Positions 55,655 through 64,000 of a DNA stretch of 64,000 nt are shown here, in pieces (within the stretch, counting starts at the first letter, position 1; each line of letters starts with the position of its first letter). Made by a program: the position numbers and the translations under genes. Source of the DNA: Caulobacterales bacterium (GTDB lineage: Bacteria > Pseudomonadota > Alphaproteobacteria > Caulobacterales > Caulobacteraceae); NCBI GenBank assembly GCA_019510435.1, contig JAEKKJ010000029.1, positions 1 to 64,000 on the forward strand, given 5' to 3'. Under the pieces are notes generated by a model that saw only the letters and a program-made list of their open reading frames with translations, was not told the origin of the DNA and ran no database searches.

Positions 55655-56623
55655 ATGAGCACGCAACAGCGACGGGCCCTGGTGATCGGGGCCACGGGCG
55701 GGATCGGCGGCGCGGTGGCCGACCGGCTGCTGGCCGGCGGCTGGCAGGTGCGCGCCCTGCACCGCGACCCGGACCGCGCCCGCCAGTCCACCGGCCGCAC
55801 GGCCCTGGAGTGGGTGAAGGGCGACGCCATGGTCGACGCCGACGTGGTCGCCGCCGCCGCGGGCGCCCAGATCGTGGTGCACGCGGTGAACCCGCCCGCC
55901 TACCGCAACTGGGCCGGCCTGCAGATGCCGATGCTGGCCAACACCATCGCCGCCGCGCGCGCGGCCGGCGCGCGCATCCTGTTCCCCGGTACGGTCTACA
56001 ACTACGGCCCCGACGCCTTCCCGACCCTGACCGAGGCCTCGCCGCAGAACCCGAAGACCCGCAAGGGCGCGATCCGGCGGCAGATGGAGGCGGAGCTGCA
56101 GGCCTCCGGCGTGCCGACCCTCATCGTGCGCGCTGGCGACTATTTCGGCGCCAAGGCCGGCAACAACTGGCTGTCCGACGGCTTCATCAAGCCCGGCCGG
56201 CCGGTGACGGCGGTGACCTACCCGGGTCCGCTGGGCGTGCCCCACGCCTTCGCCTACCTGCCCGACGTGGCCGAGACGTTCGTGCGGCTGCTCGACACCG
56301 AGCTTGGTGCGTTCGAGGTGTTCCAGATGCAGGGCCAGGAGGTCACCGGCCGGGAGTTGGTGGCCGCCCTGGAACAGGCCGCGGGCCGCAAGCTGGCGGT
56401 GCGCAGCCTGCCGTGGCTGGCGGTCGCCGCCGCCGCGCCGTTCAACGAGACCCTGCGGGAGATGCAGGAGATGCGCTACCTCTGGGAGCGGCCGGTGGTG
56501 ATGGCCAACACGCGCCTGGTGCGCCAGCTGGGCTTCGAGCCGCGCACCCCTCTGGCCGAGGCCCTGCGCACCGCGCTGGTCGGCCTCGGATGCCTCGCCC
56601 CGGAGCGCGCCCGGGCGGCGTGA
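55655..56623 (+). CDS. NAD(P)-dependent epimerase/NmrA-like oxidoreductase
   Basis: A 322-residue Rossmann protein. The nucleotide motif is RALVIGATGGIGGAVADRLL, then LFPGTVYNYGPDAFPTL as an extended-SDR active-site region: the Y-x3-K motif is not intact, since YNYGPD replaces it. The GGAG before ATG 55655 is good. It resembles NAD-dependent epimerases/dehydratases and NmrA-like redox sensors. It probably belongs to the regulon of the divergent LysR gene. Substrate unknown. Confidence 0.8.
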   Translation: MSTQQRRALVIGATGGIGGAVADRLLAGGWQVRALHRDPDRARQSTGRTALEWVKGDAMVDADVVAAAAGAQIVVHAVNPPAYRNWAGLQMPMLANTIAAARAAGARILFPGTVYNYGPDAFPTLTEASPQNPKTRKGAIRRQMEAELQASGVPTLIVRAGDYFGAKAGNNWLSDGFIKPGRPVTAVTYPGPLGVPHAFAYLPDVAETFVRLLDTELGAFEVFQMQGQEVTGRELVAALEQAAGRKLAVRSLPWLAVAAAAPFNETLREMQEMRYLWERPVVMANTRLVRQLGFEPRTPLAEALRTALVGLGCLAPERARAA

Positions 56624-56632
56624 GCGGCGCCG

Positions 56633-57838
56633 CTAGGCCTGCGGCTCCGCAGCACCTCGGCGGACCACGACCGCCAGGCCGAGGGCCGCCAGCAGGGCAA
56701 AGCCGCCGCCCGCGAGGAAGGTGGCCTTGGGTCCCTGCAACGTCCAGAGCTCGCCGGCCAGGGTGCTGGCCGCCAGCAGGGTCACGCCGCTCGCCAGGTT
56801 GAAGAGGCCGAAGGCGGTGCCGCGCAGCCGCTGTGGCGCGGTGTCGGCCACCAGCGCGGCCAGCACGCCCTGGCTGAGGCCCATGTAGAGCCCCCACAGC
56901 GCCACCCCGGCGAAGACCCCGGGGAGCGAGCCGGCGAAGGCCAGCACCGCGTCGGCCGCCACCAGCACGGCCAGCCCTGCCAGCAACAACAGGCGGCGGT
57001 CCACCCGGTCTGAGAGGTTGCCGGCCGGCGCCGAGACCAGGGCGTAGACCAGGTTCATCACCACCATCACCATCGGCGCGAGGGCCGGCGCGGCGCCGAG
57101 GTCCAGCGCCCGCAGGATCAGGAAGGCCTCGCTGAACCGGGCCAGGGTGAACACCATGCCCACCGCCACCACCGCCCAGAAGGCGGCGGTGAGGCCGCGC
57201 AGCTCCGACCAGCGGATCGGCGGCGGGCGGCGGCCCTCGGCTGTGGGCGTGCGCGGCTCCTCCACGCCCATCATCAGCAGCGCCACCGCGATCAGCCCGG
57301 GGACCACCGCCCAGGCCAGGACCCCGCGGACGTTCCCCGCCAGCAGGAACATCAGGGCGATGGCCAGGCCGGGGCCGACGAAGGCGCCCACCGTGTCCAG
57401 GCCCTGGCGGATCCCGAAGGCCAGGCCCCGCACCTCTGGCGGGGTGACGTCGGCGACCAGGGCGTCGCGCGGCGCGCCCCGGATGCCCTTGCCGATCCTG
57501 TCCAGGAACCGCGCGCCCAGCACCTCCAGCGGCGTGGTGGCCAGGGGGAACACCGGCTTGGTGACCGCCGCCAGGCCGTAGCCGATCACCGCCAGCAGCT
57601 TGCGCCGGCCCAGGCGGTCCGAGAGCCAGCCCGAGAAGATCTTGGTGATGGAGGCGGTGGCCTCCGCGACGCCTTCGATGAGGCCCAGGGTGGCCACGCT
57701 GGCGCCCAGCGACCCCACCAGGAAGCCCGGCAGCAGGGCGTGGACCATCTCCGAGGAGACGTCCATGAACATGGAGACGAAGCCCAGCGTCCACACGGCG
57801 ACGGGCACGGTGCGCAGGCTTTGGGAAAGGCGCGGCAT
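56633..57838 (-). CDS. MFS transporter
   Basis: A 401-residue MFS permease with about 12 membrane helices. MFS motif A-like loops: GWLSDRLGRRKLLAVIGYGL and NLSDRVDRRLLLLAG; also GARFLDRIGKGIRGAPRDAL. This last motif is common in the bacterial MFS family of unknown substrate often annotated multidrug/sugar-phosphate-like. It converges with the SDR-type gene. Confidence 0.85.
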   Translation of the reverse strand: MPRLSQSLRTVPVAVWTLGFVSMFMDVSSEMVHALLPGFLVGSLGASVATLGLIEGVAEATASITKIFSGWLSDRLGRRKLLAVIGYGLAAVTKPVFPLATTPLEVLGARFLDRIGKGIRGAPRDALVADVTPPEVRGLAFGIRQGLDTVGAFVGPGLAIALMFLLAGNVRGVLAWAVVPGLIAVALLMMGVEEPRTPTAEGRRPPPIRWSELRGLTAAFWAVVAVGMVFTLARFSEAFLILRALDLGAAPALAPMVMVVMNLVYALVSAPAGNLSDRVDRRLLLLAGLAVLVAADAVLAFAGSLPGVFAGVALWGLYMGLSQGVLAALVADTAPQRLRGTAFGLFNLASGVTLLAASTLAGELWTLQGPKATFLAGGGFALLAALGLAVVVRRGAAEPQA

Positions 57839-57918
57839 GCGGCGCTCCTACCACAGGCGGGCCAGCCGCGCCCGCCGCCGCCTTGCGCCGTCCCGCCCGC
57901 GACCCCATAACGCCGGCC

Positions 57919-59264
<1,346 letters not shown>

Positions 59265-59268
<4 letters not shown>

Positions 59269-60236
59269 GCCGCCCTCCCGAGTTCATCCCGCTCTCCGAC
59301 GCCGCCGTGCGCGCGGTGGCCGGCGCGAGCAGCCGCCATGCGGCCCTGATCGAGGACGCCTTTGGCGTGCTGCTGGAGACCCCCGGCGGCGGCGTCTCGC
59401 TCTCGGGCGACGCCAAGTCCCGCGGCCAGGCGAAGAAGGCGGTGCAGGCCATCGCCGAGCGCGCCGACCAGGGTTTGGAGATCGGCGAGGCGGACGTGCG
59501 CGTGGCCATCGGCCATGCGCGCACCGGCGGCGGGACCGTCGCGGCCAGCGCCGCGGGCGGCCAGGCCCTGCCGGTGGGCCGCCGCGGCCAGGTGGCGCCC
59601 AAGACCGCGACCCAGGCCCGCTACCTGCAGGCCCTGGCCGAGTGCGAACTGGTGTTCGGCCTGGGCCCGGCCGGCACGGGCAAGACCTTCCTGGCCGTGG
59701 CGCATGGCGCCGGCATGCTGCTGCGCGGGGCGGTGGACCGGCTGATCGTCTCGCGCCCGGCGGTGGAGGCCGGCGAGCGCCTGGGCTTCCTGCCCGGCGA
59801 CATGAACGAAAAGGTCGACCCCTACATGGCGCCGGTCTGGGAGGCCCTGACCGACATCCTCGGCGCCGAGCAGCTGCGCAGGCGGCGCGAGAAGGGCGAG
59901 ATCGAGGTCGCGCCGATCGCCTTCCTGCGCGGCCGCACCCTCAGCCACGCCTTCGTCATCGTCGACGAGGCGCAGAACGCCAGCCGCGCCCAGATGAAGA
60001 TGGTGCTGACCCGCCTGGGCGAGGGCTCGCGCATGGCCGTCACGGGCGACCCCACCCAGATCGACCTGCCGAACCCCGGCGACTCCGGCCTCGCCCATGC
60101 GGTGGGCCTTCTTGAGGGCGTGAAGGGCATCGGGGTGATCCGGTTCTCGGCCGAGGACGTGGTCCGTCACCCGCTGGTGGAGCGCATCGTGCGCGCCTAC
60201 GACGCCGACGCGGCCAAGCGCGGGCGGACGGTTTGA
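59265..60236 (+). CDS. ybeZ: PhoH-family ATPase
   Basis: A 323-residue PhoH/YbeZ ATPase. GTG 59265 overlaps the miaB stop. An N-terminal KH-like part (about 1-110) is followed by the ATPase domain with GPAGTGKTFLAV (134-145), SRPAVEAGERLGFLPGDM, and FVIVDEAQNASRAQMKM. It works with YbeY in ribosome and RNA quality control, and ybeY is the next gene, again overlapping. Confidence 0.94.
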
Positions 60237-60694
60237 TCGACGTCGAGATCGAGGACGGCGCCTGGGCGGCGGCGCTGCCGGACGCCGAGATGCTGGCCCG
60301 GGGCGCGGCCCTGGCGGCGCTGGACAGCGAAGGCGCGGCGCACGAGGGCGTGGCCATCCTGCTCACCGACGACGCGGCGGTGCGCGAGCTCAACGCCCGC
60401 TTCCGGCAGAAGGACGCGCCCACCAACGTGCTGTCGTTCCCGGCTCCGCACAATCCGGAGCGCCACCTGGGCGACATCGCCCTGGCGTTCGGCGTTTGCC
60501 AGCGCGAGGCGGAGGAGCAGGGCAAGCCCCTGGCCCATCACCTGATGCACCTGACGGTGCACGGCGTTCTGCACCTTCTCGGATACGATCACATCGGCGA
60601 TGATGAGGCCGAGGCCATGGAAGGCCAGGAACGTGCGGTGCTGGCCGGTCTGGGCGTCCCCGACCCCTATGCGGCCGGCCAAGGGAGAGAATGA
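60233..60694 (+). CDS. ybeY: Endoribonuclease YbeY
   Basis: A 153-residue zinc RNase involved in 16S rRNA 3' maturation. The signature H-x3-H-x5-H is in HGVLHLLGYDHIGDDEAE, preceded by LMHLTV. It begins with TTG 60233, which overlaps the phoH stop (TTGA). The pattern NARFRQKDAPTNVLSFPA in the middle is typical. It is coupled to the corC gene by ATGA. Confidence 0.95.
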   Translation: MIDVEIEDGAWAAALPDAEMLARGAALAALDSEGAAHEGVAILLTDDAAVRELNARFRQKDAPTNVLSFPAPHNPERHLGDIALAFGVCQREAEEQGKPLAHHLMHLTVHGVLHLLGYDHIGDDEAEAMEGQERAVLAGLGVPDPYAAGQGRE

Positions 60695-61605
60695 GCGACC
60701 CCGAACCTCCTAGTCGGCACGGGCCGGGCCGGCGCGGCGCGGCCCCTCGGCGCGGGCTCCTCGGCCTGATCCAGTTCTTCCGCGGCGCCGCCGAGATGGC
60801 GGCCGACGAGGACGAGAAGCCATTGAGCGAGGCCGGCGGCGAGCTGGTCACCCAGGCGCGCGCCTTCCAGGACCTGCGGGTCGAGGACGTGATGAAGCCG
60901 CGGGCCGACATCGTGGCCATCGAGCGCAGCTGCGGCTTCGCCGAGGTGGTGCAGCGGTTCCTGGACGCCGAGCACAGCCGCATGCCGGTCTACAAGGAGA
61001 CGCTGGACGAGCCGGTGGGCGTGGTCCACGTCAAGGATGTCTTCCGCCTGCTGGCCCGCAAGTCGCGGCCGCCCAAGCCCGAGGACAAGGTGCTGACCGG
61101 CCGCCACCACCTGGTGCGCGAGGTGCTGTACGTGCCGCCCTCCATGCCCACCGCCAAGCTGCTGGCCAACATGCGCGCCAAGCGCATCCACATGGCCCTG
61201 GTGATGGACGAGTTCGGGGGCGTCGACGGCCTGGTCACCCTGGAGGACCTGTTGGAGAGCCTGGTCGGCGAGATCGACGACGAGCACGACGAGGCCTCCG
61301 ACCAGGGCTACGACCCGATCCTCGAGGACGACGACGGCTGGATCGTCGATGGCCGCGCACCGCTGGAGGAGCTGGAGCACGCCCTGGGCGCCGGCGTCGA
61401 CCTGGCCTCGGAAGACCTGGACGAGGAGATCGACACCGTGGCGGGCCTGGTCAACGCCATGGCCGGGCGCGTGCCGCAGAAGCGCGAGCGGCTGGAGCAT
61501 CCCGGCGGCTTCACCATCGAGGTGCTGGCCGCCGATCCGCGGCGGGTGAAGCGGCTGCGCGTGCGCCGCTCCGGCGCGGGCCGCGCCCCCGCGACCGAGG
61601 CCTGA
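60691..61605 (+). CDS. corC: CBS-domain protein of the CorC/YbeX family
   Basis: A 304-residue protein with two CBS domains at about 60-185 (VEDVMKPRADIVAIERSCGF; HMALVMDEFGGVDGLVTLED) and a C-terminal CorC_HlyC/transporter-associated domain. It has no membrane segment, unlike the longer HlyC-type proteins. Members are linked with divalent cation efflux and with ribosome/lipoprotein clusters. It lies in the conserved ybeZ-ybeY-ybeX-lnt order, with ATGA overlap from ybeY. Confidence 0.92.
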   Translation: MSDPEPPSRHGPGRRGAAPRRGLLGLIQFFRGAAEMAADEDEKPLSEAGGELVTQARAFQDLRVEDVMKPRADIVAIERSCGFAEVVQRFLDAEHSRMPVYKETLDEPVGVVHVKDVFRLLARKSRPPKPEDKVLTGRHHLVREVLYVPPSMPTAKLLANMRAKRIHMALVMDEFGGVDGLVTLEDLLESLVGEIDDEHDEASDQGYDPILEDDDGWIVDGRAPLEELEHALGAGVDLASEDLDEEIDTVAGLVNAMAGRVPQKRERLEHPGGFTIEVLAADPRRVKRLRVRRSGAGRAPATEA

Positions 61606-61613
61606 GGGCGCCG

Positions 61614-63245
61614 GTGGTTCGTCCAGGGTGGTACGCGCCGCTGACCGCGCTCCTGGCCGGGCTCGCCTGCGCCCTGGCCCATCCCCCGTTCGGCCTGCTG
61701 CCGGGACTCCTGGGCTACAGCCTGATCCTGCTGCGGCTGGAGACGGTCCAGGGGCCGCGGCCGCTGCGTTCGGCCTTCGTCATGGCCTGGCTGGCCGGGC
61801 TCGGCTACTTCGCCGTCTCCACCTGGTGGATTGCCGAGCCGTTCCTGGTGGACGTGCGCACCTATGGCTGGATGGCGCCCTTCGCCGTGGTGCTGATGGG
61901 CGGGGGCCTGGCGCTGTTCTGGGGCGCCGCGGGGGCCGCCTATCGGGCGCTTCGGCCCAGGAGCGCCTGGAAGGTGCTGGTGTTCGCCGGCGTGTTCTCC
62001 GCCGCCGAGTGGCTGCGCGGCCACGTCCTGACCGGCTTTCCCTGGGACCTGCCGGGCGAAAGCTGGGCCGCGGGCAGCGCCCCCTCCCAGGCCGCCGCCC
62101 TGGTGGGAAGCTATGGCCTGACCTGGATCACCCTGGCGCTGGCCGCCGCGCCCGCCATCCTGATGCTGCCGGTCCGGCGCCTCGCCCAGGCCGGCATGCT
62201 GGTGGCGGCCGGCGTCGGCCTGACCATCCTCTATGCCGGCGGGGCCGGCCGCCTCGCCGCCTCGGCCCGCCCGCTGTACGCCAAGGACGCGCCGGTCATC
62301 CGGATCGTCCAGGCCAACATCGACCAGAAGAACAAGTGGAAGCCGGAGAACCTGGGCCTCGTGTTCGACGCCTACGCCGGCCTGACCCAACAGCCCGTGG
62401 CGAAGCAGCCGGTGGCGCAGCAGGCCGGGGCGAAGCAGCCGGGCGCGCAGCAGGCCGGGGCGCAGCGGCCCGACATCGTGATCTGGCCCGAGGGCGCGCT
62501 GCCGGCGGTGATCGACGACCTGATCGCGCCCGGCTCGCCCTTCGCCCCGCGGCTTCGCGACGTGATCCAGCCCGGCCAGACCCTCCTGATGGGCGCCAAC
62601 CGCGCGGAGCCGGCCGGCAGTGGCGACTACCGCTATTTCAACACCCTGGTGGCCTTCCGCCGCGACGCCCAGGCGCTGCGGGTGACCGGCTACTACGACA
62701 AGTACCGGCTGGTGCCGTTCGGCGAGTTCATGCCGCTGGGCAAGCTGGCCGGCCGGGTGGGCTTCCGCAGCCTGGTGCACATGCCGGACGACTTCACCGC
62801 CGGGCCGCCGCCGCGGCCGCTGGTGGTGGAGGGCGTGCCGCCGGTGCAGCCGCTGATCTGCTACGAGGCCCTGTTCCCGCGCCTGGCCCAGGGGCCGCGG
62901 CCGAAGTGGATCCTGAACATCTCCAACGACGCCTGGTTCGGCCAGGGCAGCGGGCCGCTGCAGCACCTGAACATCGCCAGCTACCGCGCCATCGAGTCCG
63001 GGCTGCCGATCGTGCGCGCCACGCCCACCGGAGTCTCTGCGGTGATCGACGCGGAGGGGCGCATCCTGCCCGGCAAGCAACTGGGCCTGGGCGCGTTCGG
63101 GGTGATCGACGCGCGCCTGCCGGACGCCGTCGCGCCGACGCCCTACAGCCGGCTGGGCGACAGCCTGTTTGCCGGGCTGCTGGGCCTTTCGGCGCTCGCC
63201 TGGCTGGCGGGACGGCGCCGGCGGCCGCGCCCGGAGGTCGCCTGA
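61614..63245 (+). CDS. lnt: Apolipoprotein N-acyltransferase
   Basis: A 543-residue membrane enzyme adding the third acyl chain to lipoproteins. The N-terminal half has about six membrane helices; the nitrilase-fold domain holds E293 (IWPEGALP), K363 (YYDKYRLVPFGEF) and C416 (ICYEALFPRL). Between a helix and the strand carrying E293 is an unusual Gln/Ala/Pro-rich repeat (QPVAKQPVAQQAGAKQPGAQ, encoded near 62390-62465). Start GTG 61614. It follows corC by 8 bases; the last gene of the cluster before metK. Confidence 0.95.
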   Translation: MVRPGWYAPLTALLAGLACALAHPPFGLLPGLLGYSLILLRLETVQGPRPLRSAFVMAWLAGLGYFAVSTWWIAEPFLVDVRTYGWMAPFAVVLMGGGLALFWGAAGAAYRALRPRSAWKVLVFAGVFSAAEWLRGHVLTGFPWDLPGESWAAGSAPSQAAALVGSYGLTWITLALAAAPAILMLPVRRLAQAGMLVAAGVGLTILYAGGAGRLAASARPLYAKDAPVIRIVQANIDQKNKWKPENLGLVFDAYAGLTQQPVAKQPVAQQAGAKQPGAQQAGAQRPDIVIWPEGALPAVIDDLIAPGSPFAPRLRDVIQPGQTLLMGANRAEPAGSGDYRYFNTLVAFRRDAQALRVTGYYDKYRLVPFGEFMPLGKLAGRVGFRSLVHMPDDFTAGPPPRPLVVEGVPPVQPLICYEALFPRLAQGPRPKWILNISNDAWFGQGSGPLQHLNIASYRAIESGLPIVRATPTGVSAVIDAEGRILPGKQLGLGAFGVIDARLPDAVAPTPYSRLGDSLFAGLLGLSALAWLAGRRRRPRPEVA

Positions 63246-63267
63246 CAGGCGCGCCGTCTTGCATCAC

Positions 63268-63283
63268 ATAAGGATTTCTTTAT
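63268..63283. promoter_or_regulatory. Palindrome upstream of metK
   Basis: ATAAGGATTTCTTTAT is symmetric at 12 of 16 positions and A+T-rich in a G+C-rich context, 62 bases before the metK start. It may be the operator of an ArsR-type SAM/SAH-responsive regulator, which controls metK in some alphaproteobacteria; that regulator is not in the window. No SAM riboswitch fold was recognised. Confidence 0.35.
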
Positions 63284-63344
63284 AGGCGTTCGGCCTACCT
63301 AGAGCCGGCCATCTTCCAGCCGATCCCCTTCCGGAGCCTCCGCC

Positions 63345-64000
63345 TTGAGCCGTTCCAGCTATATCTTCACCAGCGAAAGCGTGTCCGAAGGCCATCCGGA
63401 CAAGGTCGCCGACCGCATCTCCGACACCGTGGTCGACGCCTTCCTGGCGGCCGAGCCGGAGGCGCGCGTCGCCTGCGAGACGCTGGTCACCACCAACCGC
63501 ATCGTGCTGGCCGGCGAGGTCCGTGCGGGCAAGCCGGGCGCCTCCAAGGCCGAGAACAAGCATCTCACCAAGGAGATCGTGAAGTCGCTCGAGCCCAAGG
63601 TGCGCGAAGCGATCAAGGACATCGGCTACGAGCAGAAGGGCTTCCACTGGGCCAAGGCCAAGTACGCCTGCTACCTGCATGAGCAGTCGGCCCATATCGC
63701 CCAGGGCGTGGACGCCAACGACAAGAAGGACGAAGGCGCCGGCGACCAGGGCATCATGTTCGGCTACGCGTCCGACGAGACGCCCGAGCTGATGCCGGCG
63801 ACGCTGCAGTACTCGCACGCCATCCTGAAGCGCCTGGCCGAGGTGCGGCACTCGGGCGAATGCGCGGTGCTGGAGCCCGACGCCAAGAGCCAGGTGACCA
63901 TCCGATACGAGGACGGCCGCCCGGTGGAGGTGCTGAAGATCGTGGTCTCCACCCAGCACAAGAAGCGGGTCGGCCTGCTGTCGGCCACGCCCAAGCGGGT
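63345..64000 (+). CDS. metK: S-adenosylmethionine synthetase, 5' part
   Basis: The first 218 residues of MetK, running off the right edge. It makes SAM from ATP and methionine. TTG 63345 is the start, with GGAG eight bases upstream; the protein begins MSRSSYIFTSESVSEGHPDK, the ATP-binding motif of the family. Later GAGDQGIMFGYASDE carries the second signature. The C-terminal domain is outside the window. Confidence 0.94.
   Translation, partial: MSRSSYIFTSESVSEGHPDKVADRISDTVVDAFLAAEPEARVACETLVTTNRIVLAGEVRAGKPGASKAENKHLTKEIVKSLEPKVREAIKDIGYEQKGFHWAKAKYACYLHEQSAHIAQGVDANDKKDEGAGDQGIMFGYASDETPELMPATLQYSHAILKRLAEVRHSGECAVLEPDAKSQVTIRYEDGRPVEVLKIVVSTQHKKRVGLLSATPKR

Noticed and set aside
63246..63344. 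SAM riboswitch upstream of metK
   Set aside because: The space is short and no SAM-I or SAM-II core sequence or pseudoknot could be recognised; only a small palindrome is visible.

Overview
The window is a gene-dense stretch of bacterial chromosome of very high G+C (about 70% by eye). It looks like a member of the Caulobacteraceae (Alphaproteobacteria), most likely Phenylobacterium or Caulobacter. This rests on protein families and gene order: odhB, small genes, lpdA, then xerC/DUF484/transaldolase/priA; ffh-rpsP-rimM, trmD-rplS; miaB-phoH-ybeY-corC-lnt-metK; and a deoxyhypusine-synthase-like gene beside an ornithine/lysine decarboxylase. The genus cannot be settled from the sequence alone. 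No rRNA, tRNA, CRISPR array, prophage or complete insertion sequence was seen.

Layout. 1-3716: the end of the 2-oxoglutarate dehydrogenase E2 gene, small genes including an atypical receiver protein, then lpdA (E3) overlapped by an acetyltransferase. 3826-10953: small secreted proteins, the xerC-DUF484-transaldolase operon, and divergent priA followed by a hybrid histidine kinase. 10954-15339: a TerC-type membrane protein, a 526-base intergenic region, a secreted CHAP protein, CorA and a pentapeptide-repeat protein. 15552-19842: a TetR/MFS pair with a two-site operator, an alpha/beta hydrolase and a double-hotdog thioesterase. 19873-23947: a small stress-type protein, a cytochrome b561/molybdopterin oxidoreductase pair, an acid phosphatase and a DUF2089 operon. 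24112-26539: polyamine genes. 26678-31277: phnCDE, a Nudix gene, a Pho box and an unusual protein in which a TetR DNA-binding domain is fused to a GT4 glycosyltransferase. 31474-38883: a second TetR, a 2-hydroxyacid dehydrogenase, a 700-residue redoxin/cytochrome/copper-oxygenase/EF-hand lipoprotein, a DUF885 peptidase and an amino-acid permease. 38893-41130: oxyR divergent from ahpC-ahpD with ATAG-N7-CTAT operators. 41270-47232: murI, small membrane genes, ogt, and an accessory patch with palindromes, a HEAT-repeat gene and a frameshifted membrane gene. 47316-53678: ffh with a structured leader, rpsP, rimM, two tandem tesB paralogues, trmD, rplS and a terminator. 53694-57838: small enzymes and regulators. 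57919-64000: miaB-phoH-ybeY-corC-lnt and the start of metK.

Working together. Most genes are core housekeeping: TCA cycle, translation, SRP, lipoprotein maturation, tRNA modification and peroxide defence. Possible phosphate-related functions (phnCDE, Pho box, glycolipid-type glycosyltransferase) cluster at 26.7-31.3 kb. A recurrent theme is intergenic palindromic elements of several families. Some occur as diverged pairs within the window, and several overlap or supply the stop codon of the gene beside them.
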